Shown piece by piece: positions 53,996-61,698 of a stretch of DNA of 64,000 nucleotides. Made by a program: the position numbers and the translations under genes. Under the pieces are notes generated by a model. That model made no database searches and was not told the DNA's origin. It saw only the letters and a program-made list of their open reading frames with translations. The first letter of the stretch is position 1; every line of letters begins with the position of its first letter. This stretch comes from JBJGXI01 sp045635475 (lineage in GTDB: Bacteria; Bacillota; Bacilli; Bacillales; Amphibacillaceae), in assembly GCF_045635475.1 (NCBI RefSeq), contig NZ_JBJGXI010000012.1, positions 1-64,000 on the forward strand. Direction: 5' to 3'.

Positions 53996-54555
53996 ACGCA
54001 AAATAACTAAACTCCGTCGTAACGTAGTGCTCGTGATTTCCGCTCCAGGCAGTCGCTTTCCGCGGGCACGGCTTCTGAGTGGATCTTCAGCCCGTGCTGT
54101 TCCCGCAGGAGTCGACTGCCTGGAGCTCCAATCACCCGACGTAAGGAGCAATCCAGCTAACAGCGGAGGAAATGCCCTTCGACTCCTGCGGGACTAGCGG
54201 CGTAAGTGAGACCCCGCAGCGCGAAGGAAGGCCACTGAAAAAGTCTTTGTCTGTTAAAAATGAAGTTTTTTCAAAAACACTATCCCAAAATCTTGCTACT
54301 TTTCTATAGAAAAGTGGAGAAACCAGTTCGATTTACTTCTGATTTTTAGGCGGAAAGTGGGGATGGATTTTTTTGGTATTCACTTTTTTCAAAATTTATC
54401 GGACTTTTTCAGTGGCCTCGCGCGAAGGCGCGAGGAGGCTCACTAGCCCCCCGCGGAAAGCGAAGGGCATTTCCGTAGCGGGTCAAGCACTTGTCAAACT
54501 ACGACGGAGTTAACTTCAAACATGATATAAAAAACAACAAACTCTGCGAAAAAGG
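53996..54555 (-). repeat. GC-rich palindromic repeat, copy H (core inverted, carries a MITE)
   Basis: T2 is at left (53998-54015, CGCAAAATAACTAAACTCC) and T1 at right (54508-54555, CTTCAAACATGATATAAA, CAACAAACTCTGCG). From T1 the order is Y then X. The Y outer stem is GGAAATGCCCTTCG / CGAAGGGCATTTCC: the two differences from copy D occur on both arms. Hairpin X has lost its ACTCAGAAGC arm. A 192-bp insertion (54228-54419) splits the tip of hairpin Y. Without it the tip reads CGCGAAGGCGCG as in copy F. Confidence 0.92.
54228..54419. mobile_element. 192-bp MITE-like element inside repeat H
   Basis: Its ends, AAGGCCACTGAAAAAGTC and GACTTTTTCAGTGGCCTC, are 18-base terminal inverted repeats matching at 17 positions. 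The nine bases GCGCGAAGG occur on both sides (54219-54227 and 54420-54428), a target duplication. Inside are no coding frame and a perfect 18-base palindrome (54298-54315, ACTTTTCTATAGAAAAGT). It must have been moved by a transposase encoded elsewhere. The ends recall some IS1182-type elements of Bacillaceae, but that is from memory and weak. Confidence 0.9.
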
Positions 54556-54673
54556 CTTAAGCCTATAAAGAAGTTATACATAAGCAGACAAAATTATTGG
54601 CTAACATAATCACAAGTTGTTACTATATAGATAGCAAACGAAAGTGTTCATTAAATTATTGGAGGAAAATATC
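54556..54673. other. Intergenic DNA before the rhodanese gene
   Basis: About 120 AT-rich bases after repeat H. They contain GTTGTTACTATATAGATAG, where a promoter for rhodanese-cysK may lie, but no pair of boxes is convincing. Confidence 0.4.
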
Positions 54674-54970
54674 ATGCGTGAAGTAAACCCAAATGAAGTA
54701 GAAGAGCTTTTGAAAAATAATAAAGATGTAAAGATTTTAGATGTACGAGAAGATGAAGAAGTAGCTCAAGGGATTATACCTGATGCTATTCATATACCGC
54801 TTGGTTTTGTTGACACGAGGTTTGAAGAATTAGATCAATCAAAAGATTATATCGTTGTTTGTCGCTCAGGACGTAGAAGTGCTGCGGCGTGTGAATTTTT
54901 AGAGGAACAAGGTTTCAAGGTGAGCAATATGACTGGTGGCATGCTTGAATGGGATGGACCTGTTAAATAA
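54674..54970 (+). CDS. Rhodanese-like sulfurtransferase
   Basis: A 98-residue single rhodanese domain. The catalytic loop VVCRSGRRSAAAC holds the active-site Cys (near residue 67), preceded by ILDVREDEEVAQGIIPDAIHIPLG and followed by NMTGGMLEWDGPV. Such proteins carry persulfide sulfur in the cytoplasm. I chose ATG 54674 after TTGGAGGAAA. It lies 49 bases upstream of cysK, so a role in sulfur supply for cysteine-related metabolism is plausible. Confidence 0.9.
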   Translation: MREVNPNEVEELLKNNKDVKILDVREDEEVAQGIIPDAIHIPLGFVDTRFEELDQSKDYIVVCRSGRRSAAACEFLEEQGFKVSNMTGGMLEWDGPVK

Positions 54971-55019
54971 GTGATCAGTTGTGAGACTAATGATTGGATT
55001 ATTAGGAGGATGCTAATAC

Positions 55020-55940
55020 ATGAAAGTTGTTAATAATATCACAGAACTAATTGGAGACACTCCAATTGTCCGTTTAAATAAAATTGTACCAGAAGGCGCA
55101 GCAGACGTTTATGTTAAATTAGAGATGTTTAACCCATCAGGCAGTGTCAAGGACCGTGCTGCCTTTAATATGATTAAGGCAGCCGAAGAGCAAGACTTAA
55201 TTAAGCCTGGGGACACAATTATCGAACCGACTAGTGGAAACACAGGTATTGGTCTAGCAATGACGGCTGCTGCCAAAGGGTATCAAGCTATTTTAGTGAT
55301 GCCTGATAACATGACAAAAGAGCGGATTAATATATTGCAAGCTTATGGAGCAAAAGTTGTCTTAACACCAAGTGCTCAAAAAATGCCTGGAGCGATTGAA
55401 AAAGCTAAACAATTACAAGCAGAAATTCCTAATAGCTTTATCCCACAGCAATTTGAAAATAGGGCCAACCCAGATATTCATCGCAAAACAACAGCTTTAG
55501 AAATTTATGAGCAAATGGATGGGGACTTGGATGCCTTTATAGCAACTGCTGGTACAGGTGGAACGGTGACTGGAACCGGGGAAACACTAAAGGAGAAAAT
55601 TCCTAACTTATATGTCGCAGTTGTGGAACCTAAAGGCTCACCTGTTCTCTCTGGAGGAAAACCAGGAAAGCATAAATTAGTTGGTACAAGTCCTGGATTT
55701 ATCCCAGCGATCTTAAATACAAGCGTTTATGATGAAATTATTCAAATTGCAGATGATGAAGCTGTCAACATGTTCAAAGAGCTTGCCAGTAAAGAAGGCA
55801 TTTTTCTAGGATTATCTGGTGGTGCTGCCGTTTATGCGGCTATCGAAATTTCCAAACGATTAGGAAAAGGAAAGAAAGTTGTCTGTATCGCGCCAGATTC
55901 AGGAGAACGGTACTTGAGTATGAACTTGTTTGATGAGTAA
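55020..55940 (+). CDS. cysK: Cysteine synthase
   Basis: A 306-residue PLP enzyme that makes cysteine from O-acetylserine and sulfide. The Schiff-base Lys lies in MFNPSGSVKDRAA (near residue 44), the substrate loop is PTSGNTGIGLAM, and the phosphate loop is TAGTGGTVTGTG. The C-terminal half contains APDSGERYLS. The family also includes CysM-type enzymes, and the choice between them is moderate. SD AGGAGG; likely cotranscribed with the rhodanese gene. Confidence 0.92.
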   Translation: MKVVNNITELIGDTPIVRLNKIVPEGAADVYVKLEMFNPSGSVKDRAAFNMIKAAEEQDLIKPGDTIIEPTSGNTGIGLAMTAAAKGYQAILVMPDNMTKERINILQAYGAKVVLTPSAQKMPGAIEKAKQLQAEIPNSFIPQQFENRANPDIHRKTTALEIYEQMDGDLDAFIATAGTGGTVTGTGETLKEKIPNLYVAVVEPKGSPVLSGGKPGKHKLVGTSPGFIPAILNTSVYDEIIQIADDEAVNMFKELASKEGIFLGLSGGAAVYAAIEISKRLGKGKKVVCIAPDSGERYLSMNLFDE

Positions 55941-56010
55941 GTTTATAGGATGATTTGCTAGTAGTACAGATTAAAATTCCCATAAAACAAAAGATAAAAT
56001 TTTTTAAATT

Positions 56011-56040
56011 TTGTTGAATTATAGCAACAATTGCTATAAT
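56011..56040 (+). promoter_or_regulatory. nrd promoter with a perfect palindrome over the -10 region
   Basis: TTGTTG (56011-56016) and TATAAT (56035-56040) are 18 bases apart. ATTATAGCAA (56018-56027) and TTGCTATAAT (56031-56040) form a perfect ten-base inverted repeat with a three-base spacer, ending at the -10. A repressor bound there would block polymerase. I do not recognise the motif. Confidence 0.55.
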
Positions 56041-56056
56041 ATACTATATATAGTTT
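56041..56056 (+). promoter_or_regulatory. Candidate NrdR box
   Basis: ATACTATATATAGTTT matches 14 of 16 positions of the NrdR consensus ACACTATATATAGTGT. NrdR is the universal repressor of ribonucleotide reductase genes. It sits right after the -10. Functional NrdR sites are usually paired, and I do not see a second good box at the expected distance. Confidence 0.55.
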
Positions 56057-56083
56057 TTATTTCACAAACTCAAAACCACATAT

Positions 56084-56390
56084 TGTACCGCCGGAAGTTA
56101 AGATGCCTATTTGGGCGTAAAGGGAATCTGGTACACGCCAGAACTGCCCCCGCAACTGTAAGTGAGACGAACAGAGCATACCACTGATGCTTACCCGTAA
56201 AAATTACGGAAAGTATGGGAAGGGCTTTTAGTAGGTTGATCATAAGTCAGGAAACCTGTCTTAACTTTCAAGTTTCAAAATTCTCGGGGATTGGGATGAT
56301 GAAACGATGGCTTCAAAAAATTAAGAACATTGTTTCTGATTTTTTGTGTTATCGTTTCTTCCGCTCGCTAATTTGAGCGGTTTTTATTAT
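56084..56390 (+). promoter_or_regulatory. Cobalamin riboswitch with terminator
   Basis: The conserved core is clear: GCCAGAACTGCCCCCGCAACTGTAA in two parts near 56136-56160 and the B12 box AAGTCAGGAAACCTGTC near 56243-56260. The expression platform ends with the terminator CCGCTC...GAGCGG (56361-56380) and a T-run. GAAACGAT and ATCGTTTC upstream can pair. With B12 bound the downstream B12-independent reductase would be switched off. This is a known type of isozyme control and predicts a B12-dependent NrdJ elsewhere. Confidence 0.93.
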
Positions 56391-56408
56391 TTTATGGGAG
56401 GTTTTTTA

Positions 56409-58697
56409 GTGACAACACAATTGAAATCAGAAATCCATGCAGTATTAGAGGAATTAGAAGAAGTTTCCAACCAGTATAATCTTAATATTACTGAAATTAA
56501 ACAACGCATTTCTGAATTATCAAATGGAGAGCAACAAGCCAATCAAGAAGCGTTGTTTTATGCTTTAAATAATATTGCGATGGATCAGCCCGATTGGACA
56601 TATGCTTCTGCGCGTTTCTATTTGCGTCAGTTGTATCAGGAGGCTGCCCGTAACAGAAAATATGACAGTACGCAATTATACGGAAATTTTTACGAGTTAA
56701 TTGAAACATTAACGGATAAAGGTATTTATTCTACTAATCTATTAGATCACTATTCCGAGCAGGAAATTAATGCTTTAGCTCAAGCGATTGACCCACAGAA
56801 AGACAAACTATTTAATTATATTGGCTTGTTTTTATTTGCGGACAGATATATAGCAAGAGACCATGAGCGAAATGTTTATGAATTACCACAGGAGCGTTTT
56901 ATGGTCATTGCGATGACAATTATGCAAAATGAAGCCCCTTCTGTAAGGTTGGAGCTTATAGAAGAAGCATACTGGGCACTTAGTAATTTACATATGACAG
57001 TAGCAACGCCAACATTATCAAATGCCGGCAAAAGCTATGGACAACTATCTTCCTGCTTTATCGATACAGTTGACGATTCTTTAGACGGCATCTACTTAAA
57101 CAATTGGGATATCGCTCGCCTTAGTAAGGACGGCGGCGGGATTGGCATTTATTATGGAAAAGTGAGAGCTCTAGGTTCCGATATCAAAAAATTCAAAGGC
57201 AATTCCTCTGGTGTTGTACCATGGATAAGATTGCTGAATGATACAGCGGTCAGTGTCGATCAATTAGGTCAGCGTCAAGGGGCAGTTGCTATTTTTTTAG
57301 ATGTATTCCACAAAGATATTATGAATGGATTCCTAGATTTAAAAACTAACAATGGGGATGAACGCCGTAAAGCGCACGATGTGTTTACTGGTGTATCGAT
57401 TCCAGATTTGTTCATGGAAAAACTAGAACAAATCGATGAAGATGGTAAAAGCATTGGTGAATGGCACACTTTTTGCCCACATCAAGTGAAACAAATAATG
57501 GGATGGAAAGACCAAAACGGTAACCCACTTGGACTTGAGGATTTTTATGATGAAGAAGATGCGAAATATTTTTCCGAAAAATATAATCAAGCTGTTAGCC
57601 ATCCATTGTTACCACGAAAATCTTATCGGGCAATGGATATTATGGCGCGAATTATGATTGCTCAATTGGAAACCGGAACTCCATATATGTTTTATCGTGA
57701 CGAAGTAAACCGTCAAAATCCAAACAAACATATAAACGGTGTTGGTAGAACATCAATTTATTGTAGTAATTTATGCACAGAAATTGCTCAAAACATGTCT
57801 GCAACGAACATTGTAAAAGAATATCAAGACGAAGATGGTAACATTGTAATTGTTCGTAAACCAGGTGATTTTGTAGTTTGTAATCTGTCTAGTATCAACT
57901 TACCAAGTGCTGTACAAGCGGATGTTTTAGAACGTTTGATTCATATTCAAGTACGTATGCTCGACAATGTGATTGATTTGAATACAATTTCCGTTGGTCA
58001 AGCGGAAATGACCAATAAAAAATATCGTGCCGTTGGCTTAGGTACGTTTGGTTGGCATCATCTACTAGCAGTGGAAAAATTGTTCTGGGAATCCGAAGAA
58101 GCTGTTACCTATGCTGATCAGCTGTACGAAGATATTGCCTACTATACGATTCGCGCTAGCATGAATATAGCTAAAGAAAAGGGAGCTTTTAGCCAATATC
58201 ATGGCTCTGAATGGCATACAGGAAAGTATTTTGAAAGAAGAAACTACACGGAACCGCGTTGGCAGCAATTACAACAAGATGTTCAAACTCATGGTATTCG
58301 TAATGGTTGGTTAATGGCCGTTGCTCCAAATTCCTCAACAGCCAAAATCGGTGGTTCGACGGATGGAATTGATCCAATCTATGCGGTTGAATATGCGGAA
58401 GAAAAGAAAAACTTTAAATTTAAAGTAACCGCGCCAGATTTAAATCATATAACTTATGACTATTACCGGAGAGCACGGCATGAGCTTGACCAAGTATGGA
58501 GTATTAAGCAAAATGCAGCACGCCAAAAGCATATTGATCAGTCGATTAGCTTTAATTTCTATGTTCGACATGACATTAAAGCAAAAGACCTGTTACGCCT
58601 GCATATGGAAGCTTGGCGAAACCGACTTAAGACAACTTATTATGTGAGAAGTACCTCTCAAGCAGAAATTGCAGAGTGTGAAGCGTGTCATAGTTAA
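56409..58697 (+). CDS. nrdA: Ribonucleoside-diphosphate reductase, class I alpha subunit
   Basis: A 762-residue catalytic subunit reducing ribonucleotides to deoxyribonucleotides. The redox and active-site cysteines are in SQLSSCFIDTVDDS style context (GQLSSCFIDT, near 215), NLCTEIAQ (near 454) and CNLSSINL (near 491). The radical-transfer tyrosines are in TTYYVRS, and the C-terminal shuttle pair is CEAC. There is no standard ATP-cone at the N-terminus. The GTG start at 56409 follows GGGAGG; an upstream in-frame ATG lies within the riboswitch terminator. Followed by nrdB and a flavodoxin gene. Confidence 0.93.
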   Translation: MTTQLKSEIHAVLEELEEVSNQYNLNITEIKQRISELSNGEQQANQEALFYALNNIAMDQPDWTYASARFYLRQLYQEAARNRKYDSTQLYGNFYELIETLTDKGIYSTNLLDHYSEQEINALAQAIDPQKDKLFNYIGLFLFADRYIARDHERNVYELPQERFMVIAMTIMQNEAPSVRLELIEEAYWALSNLHMTVATPTLSNAGKSYGQLSSCFIDTVDDSLDGIYLNNWDIARLSKDGGGIGIYYGKVRALGSDIKKFKGNSSGVVPWIRLLNDTAVSVDQLGQRQGAVAIFLDVFHKDIMNGFLDLKTNNGDERRKAHDVFTGVSIPDLFMEKLEQIDEDGKSIGEWHTFCPHQVKQIMGWKDQNGNPLGLEDFYDEEDAKYFSEKYNQAVSHPLLPRKSYRAMDIMARIMIAQLETGTPYMFYRDEVNRQNPNKHINGVGRTSIYCSNLCTEIAQNMSATNIVKEYQDEDGNIVIVRKPGDFVVCNLSSINLPSAVQADVLERLIHIQVRMLDNVIDLNTISVGQAEMTNKKYRAVGLGTFGWHHLLAVEKLFWESEEAVTYADQLYEDIAYYTIRASMNIAKEKGAFSQYHGSEWHTGKYFERRNYTEPRWQQLQQDVQTHGIRNGWLMAVAPNSSTAKIGGSTDGIDPIYAVEYAEEKKNFKFKVTAPDLNHITYDYYRRARHELDQVWSIKQNAARQKHIDQSISFNFYVRHDIKAKDLLRLHMEAWRNRLKTTYYVRSTSQAEIAECEACHS

Positions 58698-58714
58698 AAA
58701 CAGGAGGTAATTCA

Positions 58715-59764
58715 ATGTCACAGCCAAACGAGCAGTTATCTAAAATTAAACTGCTAAATCCGACATATCCAAACAAATCAACAGGTATCATTAATGGCGA
58801 AAATTCTGGGTTACTCAACTGGAATGATATAGCTTATCCACAAATGTATGATTACTACCAAACGCTTTTATCAAATTTTTGGAAAGCTCAAGAAATCAAT
58901 ATGCAGGATGACATTAAGCAATGGGAGTTCCTAACGGAAACTGAACGTGATGTATTCTTGCGTATCAACACGCAATTGGCATCCTTAGATAGCTTACAAA
59001 CACCAACCATGTATCAAGTTATGGATTATGTAACCGATTCTAGCTTTAAAGCTATATTTGCTGTTATTGCACAACAAGAAGCGGTGCACAATGAATCGTA
59101 TTCGTATATACTGAGTTCTCTAATTCCTTTAAAAGAACAAAACATACGTTTTGATCAAGCAAAAGATGACCCAATCGTACGAAAGAGAAATCAATTAATT
59201 TTAGACAGTTATGATAAATTTCATAATAAGCCAACACCACAACATTTATTCGAACTGGCAATTAATTCAATTAACTTAGAAGGCATATATTTTTATGCTG
59301 GGTTTGCCTTTTTCTATCATCTTGCAAGACAACAAAAAATGCTGAAAACGAGTACGATGATTAGTTATATACAACGTGATGAGATGCAGCATGCTTATTT
59401 TGTTTCGCAATTTGTAAGAATACTTTTAACTGAAAATCCTGAGCTTAATACAGACGCAAATATTCAATTTATCTATGAAACGATGGACCGTGCAGTAAAA
59501 TTGGAAAAAGAGTGGGCCGATTATATTTTAAAGGATATTAATGGAATAGATCAGGAAGAATTCCACTTTTACGTAGAATATCTAGCAAATAAACGGTTGC
59601 GTCAGGTTGGTTTAGATAACCTTTATCCAGAAAGAACAAATCCGATGCAATGGATACACGTATTCAGTGATGACATGCTAAATGAAACAAAATCAGACTT
59701 CTTTGAACAAAAATCACGCACTTATACAAAAGTATCTTCATCGAATGGTTTTGACGAGTTGTAG
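58715..59764 (+). CDS. nrdB: Ribonucleoside-diphosphate reductase, class I beta subunit
   Basis: A 349-residue dimetal radical protein. All six metal ligands are visible: Asp92 (ASLDSLQ), Glu122 and His125 (QEAVHNESY), Glu189 (INLEGIYFY), Glu223 and His226 (RDEMQHAYF). The radical tyrosine is Tyr129, seven after Glu122, as in E. coli. So this is an oxygen-dependent class I enzyme with a tyrosyl radical, not a metal-free class Ie. SD CAGGAGG; 17 bases after nrdA. Confidence 0.94.
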   Translation: MSQPNEQLSKIKLLNPTYPNKSTGIINGENSGLLNWNDIAYPQMYDYYQTLLSNFWKAQEINMQDDIKQWEFLTETERDVFLRINTQLASLDSLQTPTMYQVMDYVTDSSFKAIFAVIAQQEAVHNESYSYILSSLIPLKEQNIRFDQAKDDPIVRKRNQLILDSYDKFHNKPTPQHLFELAINSINLEGIYFYAGFAFFYHLARQQKMLKTSTMISYIQRDEMQHAYFVSQFVRILLTENPELNTDANIQFIYETMDRAVKLEKEWADYILKDINGIDQEEFHFYVEYLANKRLRQVGLDNLYPERTNPMQWIHVFSDDMLNETKSDFFEQKSRTYTKVSSSNGFDEL

Positions 59765-59770
59765 GAAAAC

Positions 59771-60214
59771 ATGAAAACAGCGATCATTTATACATCGATC
59801 ACCGGAAACACAGAAGAATTAGTACAGTGCATCTATCGTTTCTGTAAGCATGAATATGGTTCAATCGATTTATTTCCAATTGAAGCATTCGATACGAAAC
59901 AATTACCTACGTATGATGTTGTAGCTGTTGGCACTTATTCGTGGGAGAACGGACAAATTCCAATAGAAATGGAAGAGTTATTTGAAGCATTTGAAGATAA
60001 AGATGTTAGTCACTTAATTACCGGAGTATTCGGAACAGGTGACAGCTTTTATCCTTATTTTTGTGGTGCTGTAGACAGTTTTAGAGATATGCTTTATGTG
60101 CATACGAAGCTGGCAGTCACATTAAGAGTAGAATTGTCTCCACAGCATGAGGATTTTGAAAAATGCAAATTATTTAGTCAACGTCTCATGAATTCGGCCT
60201 ATCAAAACAAATGA
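59771..60214 (+). CDS. Flavodoxin / NrdI-like protein
   Basis: A 147-residue flavodoxin. The FMN phosphate loop is YTSITGNTEEL near residues 7-17, followed by VVAVGTYSWENGQIP and GVFGTGDSFYPYFCGAVD. It is of normal flavodoxin length and close to YkuN/YkuP of Bacillus. Its place six bases after nrdB suggests that it supplies electrons or activates the NrdB cofactor, the role of NrdI in class Ib systems. I cannot tell from sequence alone whether it is NrdI-like in function. A strong terminator follows. Confidence 0.85.
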   Translation: MKTAIIYTSITGNTEELVQCIYRFCKHEYGSIDLFPIEAFDTKQLPTYDVVAVGTYSWENGQIPIEMEELFEAFEDKDVSHLITGVFGTGDSFYPYFCGAVDSFRDMLYVHTKLAVTLRVELSPQHEDFEKCKLFSQRLMNSAYQNK

Positions 60215-60217
60215 TAT

Positions 60218-60258
60218 ATACGTACCGCTCTTTGATAAGAGAGCGGTACGTATTTTGT
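60218..60258. terminator. Bidirectional terminator after the nrd operon
   Basis: ACGTACCGCTC and GAGCGGTACGT form a perfect 11-base stem, followed by ATTTTGTTTT. It also lies after the minus-strand glycine-rich gene. Confidence 0.92.
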
Positions 60259-60268
60259 TTTAACTAAA

Positions 60269-60625
60269 TTAAAATGGACCTGGGCCACCAAAGCCTGGAC
60301 CGAAGCCAGCTCCATGCCCTGGGCCGCCAAAGCCCGGACCGAAACCTGGACCAAATCCTGGGCCACCAAAGCCTGGACCGAAGCCTGGACCAAAACCAGG
60401 ACCAAATCCTGGGCCACCAAAACCAGGACCGCCAAAACCAGGACCATATCCGGGGCCACCAAAACCTGGACCGTAGCCAGGACCATTAATGAGTTCTCCT
60501 CCGAAATAACCTAAACCAAATCCTAGTAAGCCTGCACCCACAGGGCCGATTCCAAATCTTTGATCGTGCATCTGTTGCTGATGTTGAACAGGTGGCATAC
60601 CTGTGTGATGATAATTTGGATACAT
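60269..60625 (-). CDS. Glycine/proline/phenylalanine-rich repeat protein, possibly spore coat
   Basis: A 118-residue protein. The first 45 residues are polar (MYPNYHHTGMPPVQHQQQMH) with a hydrophobic GAGLLGFGLGYFGG. The remaining 70 are GPGF and GGPGFGPGF repeats, with no Lys or Glu and almost no charge. Similar Gly-rich proteins occur in Bacillus spore coats and cell-surface layers; this role is inferred. I chose ATG at 60625 after GAGGAG on the minus strand, because an earlier ATG is itself part of that SD region. The DNA repeats could expand or shrink by slippage. Confidence 0.75.
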   Translation of the reverse strand: MYPNYHHTGMPPVQHQQQMHDQRFGIGPVGAGLLGFGLGYFGGELINGPGYGPGFGGPGYGPGFGGPGFGGPGFGPGFGPGFGPGFGGPGFGPGFGPGFGGPGHGAGFGPGFGGPGPF

Positions 60626-60822
60626 ATAAGTTTCTCCTCTCCCCATTTAAGAAATTAATCTAAAGGTTTATGCCTATTTAGCTTATGCCCAAAGCCCGCT
60701 GTTGAAAGGGACACATACCCAGTTTTACTTATTTGATGATTATATTCTTAATTTTTAAAAGAAAATGTTATGATAAATAAAGAGTGAAATAGATTACAGA
60801 TCAGAAAGGGATTAAAAAAACG

Positions 60823-60954
60823 ATGGTGAAAGTAAAAATGAATGTACAAACAGCATATAACAACGAACTACTAAGAGAAGGAAAAATATATGAAGTTAAT
60901 GAAGATACCGCTAAACGCTGGCACGCAAGCGGAATCGCAACGATTGTTGAGTAG
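60823..60954 (+). CDS. Small conserved-type protein, 43 residues
   Basis: A 43-residue protein beginning MVKVKMNVQTAYNNELLREG. It continues KIYEVNEDTAKRWHASGIAT, a pattern seen in small phage-like proteins that carry a KIYEV...A.RW...G motif, often beta-barrel in character. There is a modest SD (AAAGGG, 12 bases away). It lies alone between the coat-like gene and a VanZ-family gene, 34 bases before the latter. Function unknown; no other prophage genes are nearby, so it may be a domesticated remnant. Confidence 0.6.
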   Translation: MVKVKMNVQTAYNNELLREGKIYEVNEDTAKRWHASGIATIVE

Positions 60955-60988
60955 TAGGGTATAGTACGGACGAGAAAAGAGGCTTTAC

Positions 60989-61447
60989 GTGCAATTGAAT
61001 AAACATATTAAAAAATCACTTAAAATTATAATCTTGCTCGCGTTTATAGGCTATGTAATGGTACTAGCTTATTTGTTGTTTTTTTCACAGTATCGGAACA
61101 GTGTTCAAGGAATTGTTGCTTATAACATTATTCCATTTCAATCGATTTCTAGATACCTGGATAATTTCAATGGATTTTCCTTTCGACTTATGACTGATAA
61201 CTTTTTCGGTAATATGTTAGCTTTTTATCCAATGGGATTGTTGCTTCCGGTTCTCATAAAAAGGCTGAGAAACGTATTTAGTATGACTGGGATTGCCTTT
61301 ACGTTTTCTTTTTTAGTAGAATGCTTACAATTCCTTTTCCGTCTTGGTGCATTTGATGTCGATGACATGATTTTAAATACTACAGGAGCAGTGGTTGGAT
61401 ATTTAACATTTACCGTAGGATATAAAATATATACGGGCAAGAAATAG
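60989..61447 (+). CDS. VanZ family membrane protein
   Basis: A 152-residue membrane protein with four hydrophobic helices: about 9-31, 65-85, 90-112 and 122-145. VanZ-family features are present: YNIIPFQSISRYL after the first helix, NFFGNMLAFYPMGLLLPVL, FLVECLQFLFRLGAFDVDDMILNTTGAVVGY. The family was named for teicoplanin resistance, but most chromosomal members are uncharacterised, so resistance should not be assumed. GTG start with AGAGG upstream. Confidence 0.88.
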   Translation: MQLNKHIKKSLKIIILLAFIGYVMVLAYLLFFSQYRNSVQGIVAYNIIPFQSISRYLDNFNGFSFRLMTDNFFGNMLAFYPMGLLLPVLIKRLRNVFSMTGIAFTFSFLVECLQFLFRLGAFDVDDMILNTTGAVVGYLTFTVGYKIYTGKK

Positions 61448-61564
61448 ATTTGGTCAAAAATACCATTGCTTATTAGCTCGCTTTTGTATATTATATAAAT
61501 ACAAGCTACGTTGTTCGTATTGATAGTAAGTTTTAACCTTTATACTGAAAAAGGGAGTTTTACA

Positions 61565-61630
61565 TTGAAGTACGGATGTCATGCCTCCATGGTGTGGAAG
61601 ACAAACATGCTTCTGCAAACACCCACTTAG
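61565..61630 (+). CDS. Possible 21-residue peptide gene with strong SD
   Basis: A TTG codon seven bases after AAGGGAG opens a 21-codon frame, reading (M)KYGCHASMVWKTNMLL and ending QTPT. Upstream TTGATA and TATACT (61520-61546, 15-base spacer) could form a promoter, and a stem-loop CCCACTTAGAGGAGTGG overlaps its end. A terminator follows 70 bases later. In another frame ATG 61581 would encode a Cys-rich peptide (PPWCGRQTCFCKH), but without an SD. It could be a leader peptide, a small protein or an sRNA gene with a chance frame. Confidence 0.35.
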   Translation: MKYGCHASMVWKTNMLLQTPT

Positions 61631-61698
61631 AGGAGTGGTGGTTTAAAACTTTCTTCACTCTAGTACGGCAATTGTGGCTCTCAATTTCGATCATTTTA

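Noticed and set aside
1..54555. CRISPR array as explanation for the repeats
   Set aside because: Copies are hundreds of bases long, dispersed over 54 kb, without regular spacers and without cas genes.
60274..60514. Plus-strand open frames opposite the glycine-rich gene
   Set aside because: They mirror the repeats of the minus-strand gene, which has a proper SD and start; the plus frames do not.
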